NCBI RefSeq assembly: GCF_000253255.1
Contig: NC_015583.1
Span: forward strand, 868,001 to 932,000
Source: Novosphingobium sp. PP1Y
GTDB lineage: Bacteria; Pseudomonadota; Alphaproteobacteria; Sphingomonadales; Sphingomonadaceae
Direction of reading: 5' to 3'
Length of the DNA stretch: 64,000 nucleotides
Shown here: piece by piece, positions 44,105 to 52,226 of the stretch
Layout of the letters: each line of letters begins with the position of its first letter
Numbering within the stretch: position 1 is the first letter of the stretch
Translations under genes and position numbers: made by a program
The notes under the pieces: generated by a model
The model's database searches: none
Seen by the model: only the letters and a program-made list of their open reading frames with translations
Told to the model about the DNA's origin: nothing

Positions 44105-44349
44105 ACCTCGTCCTTCCGTTGTCCGATGGGCCGGCCGAGAACATGCTCGGCGCAGTCCGTTCGTACGAAAGAAGTCACTTCCTTGCCCGCCGCGATCCTT
44201 TTGGCGATGGGGATGATCTGTTCGCCAAGCAACATGCCGAGCAAACCAAGGAGAGCAATTGTCGGCGGAGCCGGGGAGCGGACGTTGAGTAGGCTGTAGA
44301 TGAGGCCGACTAGCAGTCCCACAGCCAGTGAGATCAGGTAAGGTTTCAT
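44101..44349 (-). CDS. XapX-domain membrane protein
   Basis: 82 residues. Two short hydrophobic segments (ISLAVGLLVGLIYSLLNVRS and PPTIALLGLLGMLLGEQIIP) match the XapX (DUF1427) family, in which LVG..Y.L..VRSPAPP..AL.GLLG..LGEQ is almost invariant. Function unknown; frequently found in operons with YcaC-like hydrolases and amidohydrolases. 27 bp follow the upstream alpha/beta hydrolase, and the stop overlaps the amidohydrolase ATG. Confidence 0.9.
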   Translation of the reverse strand: MKPYLISLAVGLLVGLIYSLLNVRSPAPPTIALLGLLGMLLGEQIIPIAKRIAAGKEVTSFVRTDCAEHVLGRPIGQRKDEV

Positions 44350-44376
44350 GACAGATTCCCCCTCAGTGCCTACCGG

Positions 44377-45198
44377 TCAGTCGCGTGCGAACTCGAGCAG
44401 ATCGGCATTCAGCCGGTCCTGATGTGTCGCGGGGAAGCCATGCGGCGCCCCTTCATAGATTTTGAGTGTCGCATTCGGCAGGATCTCGGCCGAACGCTTG
44501 CCGGTCGTTGCAATCGGCACGACCTCATCGCCATCGCCGTGCACAACCAGTACCGGAATGGTGATCGATTTCATTTCCTCGCGGAAATCGCTGGCCCAGA
44601 ATTGCTCGATACAGGCATATTGGCCATGGATGCCGCCCATCATGCCCTGCAGCCAGAAGGAATAGCGCCAGCCTTCGCTTTTGGACGCGCCCGGCTTGTT
44701 CATGCCGAAGAAGACGTCGGGGAAATCGAGGAACAGCTGCGAGCGGTTGTCGAGGGTCGCTTTGCGTACGCCGTCGACCACCGCGATCGGAACGCCATCG
44801 TCATTACCGTTGATCGCACCCATCAGCGGCGTGACTGCACCGAGCAGAACCATCTTCGCGACGCGGGCAGTGCCGTGGCGTGTCACATAGCGCGTAATTT
44901 CACCGCCGCCGGTCGAATGGCCGACGAGTATCGCGTCCTTGAGATCGAGCGCTTCGATGACCACCGCGAGATCGTCTGAATAGGTGTCCATATCGTTGCC
45001 GGCAGCAGGCTGATCCGACCGGCCATGCCCACGCCGATCATGCGCGATGACACGAAAGCCATTCTGCGCGAGAAACAGCATTTGCCCGTCCCATGCGTCC
45101 GCGTTGAGCGGCCAGCCGTGCGAAAAAACGATGGGCCGACCCTGCCCGAAATCACGATAGAATATCCTTGTACCGTCCTTGGTCGCCACGAAACTCAT
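44377..45198 (-). CDS. Alpha/beta hydrolase, non-haem chloroperoxidase (Cpo)-like
   Basis: 273 residues. Typical motifs are VFSHGWPLNADAWDGQM (about 24-40), HDRRGHGRSDQP, the nucleophile elbow VGHSTGGGEITRY (Ser about 97), the acid VVHGDGDEVVPI (about 225) and a His in YEGAPHGFPATH. The family of cofactor-free haloperoxidases also acts as esterases or perhydrolases. The N-terminal MSFVATKDGTRIFYRDFGQG is standard. It follows the YcaC-like gene by 86 bp and leads to XapX, within the nine-gene operon. Confidence 0.92.
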   Translation of the reverse strand: MSFVATKDGTRIFYRDFGQGRPIVFSHGWPLNADAWDGQMLFLAQNGFRVIAHDRRGHGRSDQPAAGNDMDTYSDDLAVVIEALDLKDAILVGHSTGGGEITRYVTRHGTARVAKMVLLGAVTPLMGAINGNDDGVPIAVVDGVRKATLDNRSQLFLDFPDVFFGMNKPGASKSEGWRYSFWLQGMMGGIHGQYACIEQFWASDFREEMKSITIPVLVVHGDGDEVVPIATTGKRSAEILPNATLKIYEGAPHGFPATHQDRLNADLLEFARD

Positions 45199-45284
45199 AA
45201 CCCGATTCCTCTTTATCTGTATCGAAGGGTTGGGGCTGGCGATGGGCGGGGAGGGGGGGGTCTAGTCGCCAGCCCCGTTCTGCA

Positions 45285-45941
45285 TCAGTGGCCTTCGGAG
45301 GCCCCGAACATCGTCTTGGCGTATTTGATACCGAGACCGTAGGCGCCGCCGAATTCCTTGGCGATGCCGGTGGTCGAGTCATAGGTTTCGGTGCGCGCCC
45401 AGTCGCGCTGCAACTCGAGCATATATTGCAGCGAGGTCATCGGCTTTGCACCGAGCTGGATCATCCGCTGGACTGCGCGCTCATGCGCCTCTTCGGAGAT
45501 GTCGCCGCATGCGTCCGCGATGAAATAGGCGTCGAAGCCCTGGTCGATCGAAGAGGCGACCGGGCCGACGATGCAGACGCTGGTCCACAGGCCGGCAAAC
45601 ACGATCCGCTCTTTCCCGATGCGATTGACTTCTTCGATCACGGCCGCATCTTCCCAAGTGTTCATCGACGTCCGGTCGAGCAGTGCCTGCCCCGGGAATG
45701 CGTCGGTGATTTCACTGAACATGGGGCCGGAGAAGCTTTTCTCGGCGACCGTCGTCAGGATCGTTGAGACGTTGAACGATTTCGCAGCCCGGCTGATCAG
45801 AGCCGCATTGTTGCGCAGCAGTTCGGACGCAATCGACTTGGTCGCGAACGACATCTGCGACTGGAAATCGATGAGGATCAGCGTGTGATCGGTCGGCGAA
45901 ATCAGTGATTTTCCGGGTGTGGGCGTGGCGGTGACTGGCAT
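45285..45941 (-). CDS. Isochorismatase-fold (YcaC-like) cysteine hydrolase, second copy
   Basis: 218 residues. Asp in HTLILIDFQSQMSF (about 24), Lys in TTVAEKSFSGPM (about 68) and the nucleophile Cys in FAGLWTSVCIVGPVASS (about 126) form the family triad. The C-terminal LQYMLELQRDWAR agrees with the YcaC subgroup, as does the paralogue at 15432-16058. First gene of the operon reaching to 38375. The substrate is unknown; YcaC is octameric and stress-inducible in other bacteria. Confidence 0.9.
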   Translation of the reverse strand: MPVTATPTPGKSLISPTDHTLILIDFQSQMSFATKSIASELLRNNAALISRAAKSFNVSTILTTVAEKSFSGPMFSEITDAFPGQALLDRTSMNTWEDAAVIEEVNRIGKERIVFAGLWTSVCIVGPVASSIDQGFDAYFIADACGDISEEAHERAVQRMIQLGAKPMTSLQYMLELQRDWARTETYDSTTGIAKEFGGAYGLGIKYAKTMFGASEGH

Positions 45942-46304
45942 ACAAAGGCTCCTTCTTGTCGGACAGCGTCTGGCTGCCTGTGGGCTTGCTCGAGGAGTGT
46001 GACTGACCGGATTTCATCCGACCGGTCGCTCCCAAGTTCTAATCGGTTGGCCGGCTCCCAATCATCGCCACATCGCGCTGAGAGACTTTCGCGAGGGCAT
46101 TCGGCCGGGAGCATCGGCTTGTCCGCGATCCTAGGCTCTTAGCGGGAGCCGGTCTTGGATCGCTCTGACGCAAACAGCCATCTGCGATCATAAGTTGGCG
46201 TCGCGACCGTCAGTCGGGAAGCGATCCCTGGTGGCGCACGAATTCAAGATAATGTGGGGAAGGTGCCGGTGGCCCTTTATCGTTCGGCCAAAGTAAGCTG
46301 GAGG
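45942..46304. promoter_or_regulatory. Leader of the nine-gene operon and tail of the response-regulator gene
   Basis: No supported gene in 363 bp; the short open frames are unlike proteins. By position it must carry the promoter of the minus-strand operon that begins at 45941. I see no clear operator or terminator. Confidence 0.35.
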
Positions 46305-46967
46305 CTAAAGGTCGATCAGCCCCCGCTTGGCGGCAATCGTCACGGCATGGGTGCGGTCGGTGGCACCTAGCTTCGAGAAGACGATCTTCATATGACCTTT
46401 GACGGTCTCTTCGGTGATATCGAGGCGCGCAGCGATCTGCTTGTTCGAGTTGCCCCAGGCTGCGAGCGAGAGCACCGCGGCTTCGCGGTCCGAAAGGGCG
46501 TCTTCGAGGACGTGCATCGCGATGGCTGTCGCGATCGACGCGTCGAGATGCTTTCCTCCGTGATGCACCGAACGAATGGCGTCGAGTAGTTCTTTGCGAA
46601 GGCTGGCCTTCATCAGATAGCCCATCGCGCCCGCGCGCAGAGCCTTGATGGCGCGGCCATCGCCGGAATAGGTTGTGAGTACGATGATCTTTGCGTCGGG
46701 AAAGTTCGACCGGATCGCCGCAATCGCGTCCACCCCCGACATGTCAGCCATTTGCAGGTCCATCAACACGATGTCGGGCCGAAGACGGGTATATTCCGCA
46801 ATGCCTTCGGCGCCGCTGCTCGCCTCGCCAATGATCTCGATATCGCTCTGGGTCGTGACGACGGCGCGGACCCCCTCGCGCAGGAGAAGATGGTCGTCCA
46901 CGAGCAGCACTGAAATCGTCGGTGCCTGCCCGGTCGCAGCTGTCCTGTTTGTCACCCTGGTCTGCAT
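46305..46967 (-). CDS. NarL/FixJ-type response regulator
   Basis: 220 residues. Receiver domain (about 18-135): acid pair in LLVDDHLLLREGV, phospho-acceptor Asp in RPDIVLMDLQMADMSG (about 71), Thr in VLTTYSG and Lys in LMKASLRKE. C-terminal LuxR helix-turn-helix: LSDREAAVLSLAAWGNSNKQ then AARLDITEETVKGHMKIVFSKLG. No kinase gene adjoins it; the HisKA_3 sensor kinase at 35233-38220, on the same strand, is the likely partner. Between them lies the nine-gene operon, which is a reasonable target. Confidence 0.92.
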   Translation of the reverse strand: MQTRVTNRTAATGQAPTISVLLVDDHLLLREGVRAVVTTQSDIEIIGEASSGAEGIAEYTRLRPDIVLMDLQMADMSGVDAIAAIRSNFPDAKIIVLTTYSGDGRAIKALRAGAMGYLMKASLRKELLDAIRSVHHGGKHLDASIATAIAMHVLEDALSDREAAVLSLAAWGNSNKQIAARLDITEETVKGHMKIVFSKLGATDRTHAVTIAAKRGLIDL

Positions 46968-47039
46968 GGTACGTTCAATATTTTCCTACACTTGATCGAT
47001 ACATACATCATGATCTCATTCTTCGCAGCGCCAATTTTC

Positions 47040-47627
47040 TCACGGCGCCGCGGTGAGCGAATGGCTCAGCGCCTGCGCGGTTCGTGCGGCATCGCCGTTC
47101 CGGATGTCGAAGGTCCATTCGAGCTCGGGAAGGGGCTCGCGTCGTGCCCTTTCGGCGACCGCCTTGAGCACGCCCTCCATCATCGTCGCAGCCATCGCTT
47201 CGACCATTTCAGCTGGGATATCGCGCTCAAGCCACATGAGAAGGCAGCCTGCCGAACGAGCATTCATCCGAAGCGCCGTGCACATGGCTAGTTCCGCGGG
47301 ATGTCGGGCGGCCGTTGAGATCGGCGCAATACCGTCCCCCATGCCGATAAGCATCAGCGACCGGGCCCGAATTGGTGCGGGCGGCGTGGCGAGCACAAGG
47401 GTCTCGCCCGCCGTGCCATTGAAGATCCCGCCCTTGCGCAGCCGACTCAAGGTCCCGTCCAGTACACGGTCGAGTTGATCGGCTCCGCCCTTTGGGCGAT
47501 TGGCCACGTCTTGCTCGAACATTCCGACGACAAGCAGGTCTACGTCCGCGCACACCACATCAATCTGCGCGACCTTGAAGCTAATCGGTCCCCGGCGGCC
47601 TATCGTTAGCGGTGTAACCTGCTCCAT
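47040..47627 (-). CDS. Protein with leucyl-aminopeptidase N-terminal (macro-like) domain only
   Basis: 195 residues. The central part (about 28-100: DLLVVGMFEQDVANRPKGGA, GGIFNGTAGETLVL and RSLMLIGMGD) resembles the Peptidase_M17_N domain that precedes the catalytic domain of leucyl aminopeptidases, but no M17 catalytic domain follows. The remainder (about 100-195) is helical. It may be a stand-alone macro-like ligand-binding protein; similar short proteins occur in proteobacteria. Its start faces the metallo-hydrolase gene across 318 bp. Confidence 0.65.
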   Translation of the reverse strand: MEQVTPLTIGRRGPISFKVAQIDVVCADVDLLVVGMFEQDVANRPKGGADQLDRVLDGTLSRLRKGGIFNGTAGETLVLATPPAPIRARSLMLIGMGDGIAPISTAARHPAELAMCTALRMNARSAGCLLMWLERDIPAEMVEAMAATMMEGVLKAVAERARREPLPELEWTFDIRNGDAARTAQALSHSLTAAP

Positions 47628-47945
47628 AGCGCCAATCTCTCTTCCCTCCCTGACAATTCGAGCACTCCGGACGTGCGCACGTTCCTACTCATGTTGGCGC
47701 TCGTCCTGTTCCGGGCTGACAGAATTTGGACACATCTGCGTTTTTCGATCAGGCGCAGACGCTTACCCTCGATCTGCACGGCAAGAATTGGCCCCAGGTC
47801 CCTTGTTGGCCGATCACTTCCGGCAAAGCACCGATGCAGGCCGCTTTGCGTCAGGAATCGCCGATTCATGAGGCACCTGTCCAAGGCCCCCTCCCGCGAT
47901 CGCGTCTAGGATAGCGCGAAGAATGCAGGTGAGCTGGAGCGTCTC
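47628..47945. promoter_or_regulatory. Divergent promoter region
   Basis: 318 bp between the macro-like protein gene and the metallo-hydrolase gene. Open frames here are not protein-like. CTGGAG at about 47931 is the ribosome-binding site of the downstream gene. I see no operator. Confidence 0.4.
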
Positions 47946-48929
47946 ATGACATCATCGATATTCGTCAGAATTGCTCTCGGCGGGCCCATCGCGATTGCGA
48001 TGCTACCCTCCATTGGTGCAAGCCAGCCGGCGCCGGTTGAAAATATCCAATCGGCAGTGCGCCAGGCTCCGGGCTTCTTTCGGATGCACCTGGGCCATTT
48101 CGAAGTCACGGCGCTTCTCGATGGCACCCATCCGTTCCCCGCAGCAAAGCTCGCCGTTGGCGCCAGGCCAGGAGAGATCGACGGACTTCTCGCCGATGAG
48201 TTCCTCTCCTCACCCTTTGAAGGAATGATCAACGCCTTTCTGATCAACCTTGATGGCCGGCTAGTTCTCATCGATACCGGCGCCGGTGACCTCTACGGCA
48301 AGGAAGGAGGCGGGCTCGTAAGCGCGTTGATCGCCTCCGGCTATTCGCCCGCACAGATCGAGGACGTCTATATCACGCATCTCCATGAGGATCATGCCGG
48401 TGGCCTCCTCAAGGACGGGAAGATGGTCTTCCCCAAAGCGAACATCCATGTGTCCGCGGCCGACTTCGACTTTTGGACCAACAACGCCAACAAGGATCAG
48501 GTCGGCCAATTGCTGCAGCCATTCTTTCCGGCAATCCAGAAAGTCCTCAAACCCTATATCGATGCGGGACGTCTGCAGCCGTTTTCCGCAAACGCTGCCC
48601 TCGCGCCGGGATTGACCGCCAGAGCTGCAACAGGTCACACCCCAGGGCACAGCTTCTTTCTGCTTCAGGATGGAGGGCAGTCGATGCTGTTTTGGGGGGA
48701 CACGGTCCATATGGCGGCAGTCCAGTTTCCGCGGCCCGATATAGCCATCGAATATGACTGGAAAGTCCCCGAAGCGGTTTCGGCACGCAAGGAAATTTTG
48801 GAGGAGGCTGCCGCCAAGGGCTGGTGGATCGCCGGTGCGCATATATCCTTCCCTGGCATCGGGCATGTGTCGAAACTGCCGCATGGCGCGTATCAGTGGG
48901 TACCCGCGAACTATACGCTCAACCGGTGA
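47946..48929 (+). CDS. Exported metallo-beta-lactamase-fold hydrolase
   Basis: 327 residues with a signal peptide (about 1-28, ending in ASQPAP). Metal motif THLHEDHAGGL (HxHxDH, about 139-149), a further His in ATGHTPGHSFFLLQDG (about 220), Asp in LFWGDTVHM and a final His in AGAHISFPGIGH. This set fits the dizinc MBL family, including AHL-lactonase-like members. A lactonase role would fit the LuxR-type regulator at 7522-8235, but the genes are 40 kb apart and substrate specificity cannot be read. It is a single gene; no operon partner. Confidence 0.9.
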   Translation: MTSSIFVRIALGGPIAIAMLPSIGASQPAPVENIQSAVRQAPGFFRMHLGHFEVTALLDGTHPFPAAKLAVGARPGEIDGLLADEFLSSPFEGMINAFLINLDGRLVLIDTGAGDLYGKEGGGLVSALIASGYSPAQIEDVYITHLHEDHAGGLLKDGKMVFPKANIHVSAADFDFWTNNANKDQVGQLLQPFFPAIQKVLKPYIDAGRLQPFSANAALAPGLTARAATGHTPGHSFFLLQDGGQSMLFWGDTVHMAAVQFPRPDIAIEYDWKVPEAVSARKEILEEAAAKGWWIAGAHISFPGIGHVSKLPHGAYQWVPANYTLNR

Positions 48930-49050
48930 ATTCCATAGGGCCGCTCCGCAAGTTATCTGCCTGTCGCCTTTTTCGGGCCGGGTGTTAGCTTAGTCGCTGA
49001 TCTGAGTTCATTGATAGTCGCCGAAGGACCTCCTGTCGCGACGGTGCACT

Positions 49051-49644
49051 TTAGGCAGCGAGTTGCCAGTCCCGGCGCCAGGTCATTGGGGTTGTGCCGA
49101 TGTTCCGCCTAAAAAGCCGGGTCAAATGGGCCTGGTCGGTGAGACCGCAGGCGCATGCGATTTGGGATAGCGTGTCGCGCGTCTTCAGCATCAGTGTTTG
49201 AGCGCGCCGCAGCCTTTGCCTGATGATGTAGGAGTGAGGCGTCTCACCCATACTCGCCTTGAACGCGCGACAGAAATGGCCAGTACTCAACCGCGCCACG
49301 GTTGCCAGATCTTCGGTTATCAAGGGCTTATCGAGCCGATCCTCAATATGCTCGGTAACCCGCCGGACTTGCCAACTGGCTAGGCCCCCTTTTGTCAGGC
49401 CCATAGTTCCCGAGAGGCGCTGCGGAAGAAGGACCCCTTCGGGAATGTCATCCTGGAAGTCGCTCTCGAACAGCGCTGAAAGCTGATCGAGATAGTGCCG
49501 CGCGAGATTGAGGTCCTCATCCAGCGATCTGCGCGCGCCGGCAAGCAAAGAGACGATCTGCATGGAAAACACGGCCTGCTGGAAGGGTGAGGACTGGGTC
49601 TCCCCCGGCGGCAGAGATTGAAATTCTTGATACATGGCCGGCAC
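49051..49644 (-). CDS. AraC-family transcriptional regulator
   Basis: 197 residues. The C-terminal double helix-turn-helix is complete (about 95-195): ATVARLSTGHFCRAFKASMG, then LMLKTRDTLSQIACACGLTD and AHLTRLFRRNIGTTPMTWRR. The N-terminal part (about 1-85) is short, helical and has no recognisable cupin domain. It stands alone with Dps about 400 bp away in the opposite direction; either could be its target. Confidence 0.87.
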   Translation of the reverse strand: MPAMYQEFQSLPPGETQSSPFQQAVFSMQIVSLLAGARRSLDEDLNLARHYLDQLSALFESDFQDDIPEGVLLPQRLSGTMGLTKGGLASWQVRRVTEHIEDRLDKPLITEDLATVARLSTGHFCRAFKASMGETPHSYIIRQRLRRAQTLMLKTRDTLSQIACACGLTDQAHLTRLFRRNIGTTPMTWRRDWQLAA

Positions 49645-50042
49645 CCCTGTCTCAGTTCAGCAGCGATTTGCTGCCGACGAGCCAGCAGCACGGTGGATGA
49701 AGCTGGCGGGCTGGTGGCGGTTCGCTCACGCAAATCATTCCGTCAGGCACTCTTCCGATGTGTCGACATGATGATTGGGCGCCCATTTGAACGATAGCCC
49801 AATGCGAGACGACTTCGCCCCCTCTGACGAGGCGCAAATTGGCACCCCCTGTGAGCTAACTTCATCCAAGCGCTGACGTGGCGGCGCTGTCGTCCCCTAT
49901 TTCAAGAAGAGCGCGCGAGGTCTCCGGCCGCCCAAATTCGCAATCCCGGTGCACGATCCAAATGAGGTGTGAATTTGACAATTCTGAGGCGCAGCGTCCC
50001 GCTAACCAAGCGACCGATCCTGCTCTTTCAAGGAGTTTAAAT
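49645..50042. promoter_or_regulatory. Divergent region between AraC and Dps genes
   Basis: 398 bp without a supported gene. An open frame from 49878 merges with Dps but lacks conserved sequence and a ribosome-binding site; the true Dps start is at 50043. Promoters for both genes must lie here. Confidence 0.4.
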
Positions 50043-50555
50043 GTGACCGACCGGCTCAAGGCCGCCCGAATGGCCCCGCTCGCGACGCCAACGGGGCTGG
50101 GTGAGAATGCATCGCGCGACATTTCCGCCGCGCTTACGGCGCTCTTGGGCGATATGTTCGCTCTCTACCTCAAGACCAAGAACTTTCACTGGCACATTTC
50201 GGGGCCGCACTTTCGCGACTATCATCTGCTGCTCGACGATCAGGCGGCCCAGATATTCGCGACGACCGACACGATCGCGGAGCGAGTGCGCAAGCTTGGC
50301 GGGACAACCATTCGCTCGATCGGCCACATCGCGCGCGTCCAGCGCGTGCTCGACAACGATGCCGACTATGTCGATCCCCTCGACATGCTCACCGAATTAC
50401 GGGACGACAATGGCGATCTAGCGCGGCGCCTCCATGAAATGCATGCTCTTTGCAACGAACATGGCGACATCGCTACCGCCAGCCTGGTCGAAACCTGGCT
50501 CGATGAGACGGAAGGCCGTCGCTGGTTTCTCTTCGAAGCGACGCGGACGCGCTGA
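50043..50555 (+). CDS. dps: Dps-family ferritin-like DNA-protection protein
   Basis: 170 residues from GTG 50043, chosen because AAGGAG (50030-50035) has ideal spacing and homology begins just after. The ferroxidase signature is KNFHWHISGPHFRDYHLLLDD (His, then Asp and neighbouring residues, about 47-67), followed by IAERVRKLGG and TIRSIGHIAR. Dps proteins form dodecamers that oxidise and store iron and shield DNA during oxidative stress. The recombinase repeat begins 9 bp after its stop, so its original downstream sequence and terminator are gone. Confidence 0.9.
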   Translation: MTDRLKAARMAPLATPTGLGENASRDISAALTALLGDMFALYLKTKNFHWHISGPHFRDYHLLLDDQAAQIFATTDTIAERVRKLGGTTIRSIGHIARVQRVLDNDADYVDPLDMLTELRDDNGDLARRLHEMHALCNEHGDIATASLVETWLDETEGRRWFLFEATRTR

Positions 50556-50563
50556 TCCGTTTT

Positions 50564-51873
50564 TTGCCTTGCTCAGGGGTAAACGCGAGGCGTTGATCGC
50601 GCGCGTCGCGCTGGTCGGGAAGGATATAGTCGTCCCACTGCAAGTCCGCCATTTGCGGCACGCGCGCGCGAACCCAAGTGCACAGGGTGCGCAGGAACCG
50701 GAAGTGGCGATTGCTGGTCGGCGGCAGGAGACCGATTTTGTCTTCGGCGAGCTTTCCAGCCGCGACGAGCGCTTCTGCTTCGGCAATAATGGCCTCGAGG
50801 CTCATGTTCTGATGCCGTTCGCATTTGTGATGGCTGTGGGCTGGAAGTTTGTCGAGCAAGCCTGCGAACCGATCGAGATCGTCCTGCTGCAACCGCCAGA
50901 TGGGGGCCGGGAAAGCCTTGCCCAGGAGCATCGCAGCGCTTGCGAACTGGTTCCTGGTTTTATCGTCCCGGCCCTTGTGCACCTGCCGGCGTTTTCCCGG
51001 GGCACAGCCACCGGCTCGTGGCACGCTGGTGAGGTAGCGACTTGCCGCCTCCGCCACGGTAACGACGGCCCACTCGGCTACCGGTTCGTCCAGAGGAGGG
51101 ACATGCCGCCGCGGCTGCCCTTCGCGCGCATGTCGTCCCGGCCAGCCCATCCCCGTCGGGGCTCTGCTTCGCGCGAGATCGGCGCCGGCGTGCGCATCGC
51201 CACGTGCGGGGGGCGGGGCCCCGCGGGGAGGGGGGCTGGCGCCATCATGGCCGCGCACTTGCGAACGCGGGGTGGCGCCCCCGCGCAATTCGCGGATCGC
51301 GGCAACCCGCGCCTGGTGGATGATCTTGCAAATTGCCCGGCGCAGCGGGGCGGTATCCGCGAGGTTCTGGGACTCAAGTTCGGCGTTGACCTCGGCCTGC
51401 CAGCGGGCAAGGCAAAGCTCCGTCATGCGCAGGCCGGCGGCGCCGAGGGATGACGCGTCCGCGTCATCGGGCATGCCGCCCCACACCAGCGCTTGGGAGA
51501 ATCGTTCGAGATCGTTGAAGACCTGACAGACGAAGGCCTCGCGGTCGGTGGAGCCAGGGACTTGGTCGAGGACCTGCAGGTGCAGGGCTTCCAGGCGATC
51601 GCGTTCGATGGCGAGCAGCCGACGAAACTGCGCATTGCGCTGCTCCGGGGTGAAGGGTGGGTCACCCGGATCGTGTTCCAGGCTGAACCGGACCGTTTCG
51701 GCAACGCCGGCCAGCCGGATCGCGCGTTGTCTAGCCACGGCGAGTCTCCGCGTCAGCAGGCTCAGAGCTATACGATATGTGCCGCCATCCGGCCAGCGGA
51801 TCGCTTGCCGGTAGTAATAGACCGCTCCGCGGCGAAAGAGCTGGTGGCAGGAACGCATCGGGCCGACTGACAC
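50564..51873 (-). pseudogene. Truncated tyrosine recombinase, catalytic domain missing
   Basis: It has the same start as the intact gene at 4054 and the first 437 codons, with one Phe to Tyr change near residue 19. After codon 437 the frame runs out of the repeat and continues antisense through the end of dps to a stop at 50473, adding 29 meaningless residues. All catalytic residues (R479, H584, R587, H610, Y620 in the intact copy) are absent. A product of about 466 residues would contain only the N-terminal and core-binding regions; it could at most bind DNA or interfere with the intact recombinase. Confidence 0.9.
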
Positions 51874-52062
51874 CCTGTGGCTACACGCTCCGACTCCCGA
51901 ATCGGAGCTCTGGGCCTGCCACGCTTATAAATCAGTCGCTTGGATGAATGCTGGCTGGGGCGGCAGGATTCGCAGCCAGCTTCGCGTTACCCACAAGCTG
52001 TTGAATTACTGATGGAACAGCTGGAGCGTCAGAAGCTCATCCTACACCGATTGTCACATCCC
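50564..52062 (+). repeat. Long direct repeat, right copy
   Basis: Second copy of the segment at 2745-4243, same orientation, offset 47819. It ends abruptly at TTGCCTTGCTCAGGGG, 9 bp after the dps stop, and at the other end extends through the noncoding upstream DNA of the recombinase to about 52062. Between 52005 and 52034 it differs from the left copy by clustered changes. Confidence 0.93.
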
Positions 52063-52226
52063 GGGAATGTACGATGGACCCGTTCAGTCTTCCTTCCGCT
52101 GCGGTTGTGCAATAGACACAGGATAGCTTTGGCTCGTTTCCCGTTTAATTATGAGCACACAATTTCTGCTGTCTTGCACACATTGGGACGGACACCTGCT
52201 CAATTGATCGTGGTAACAGACTTGGG

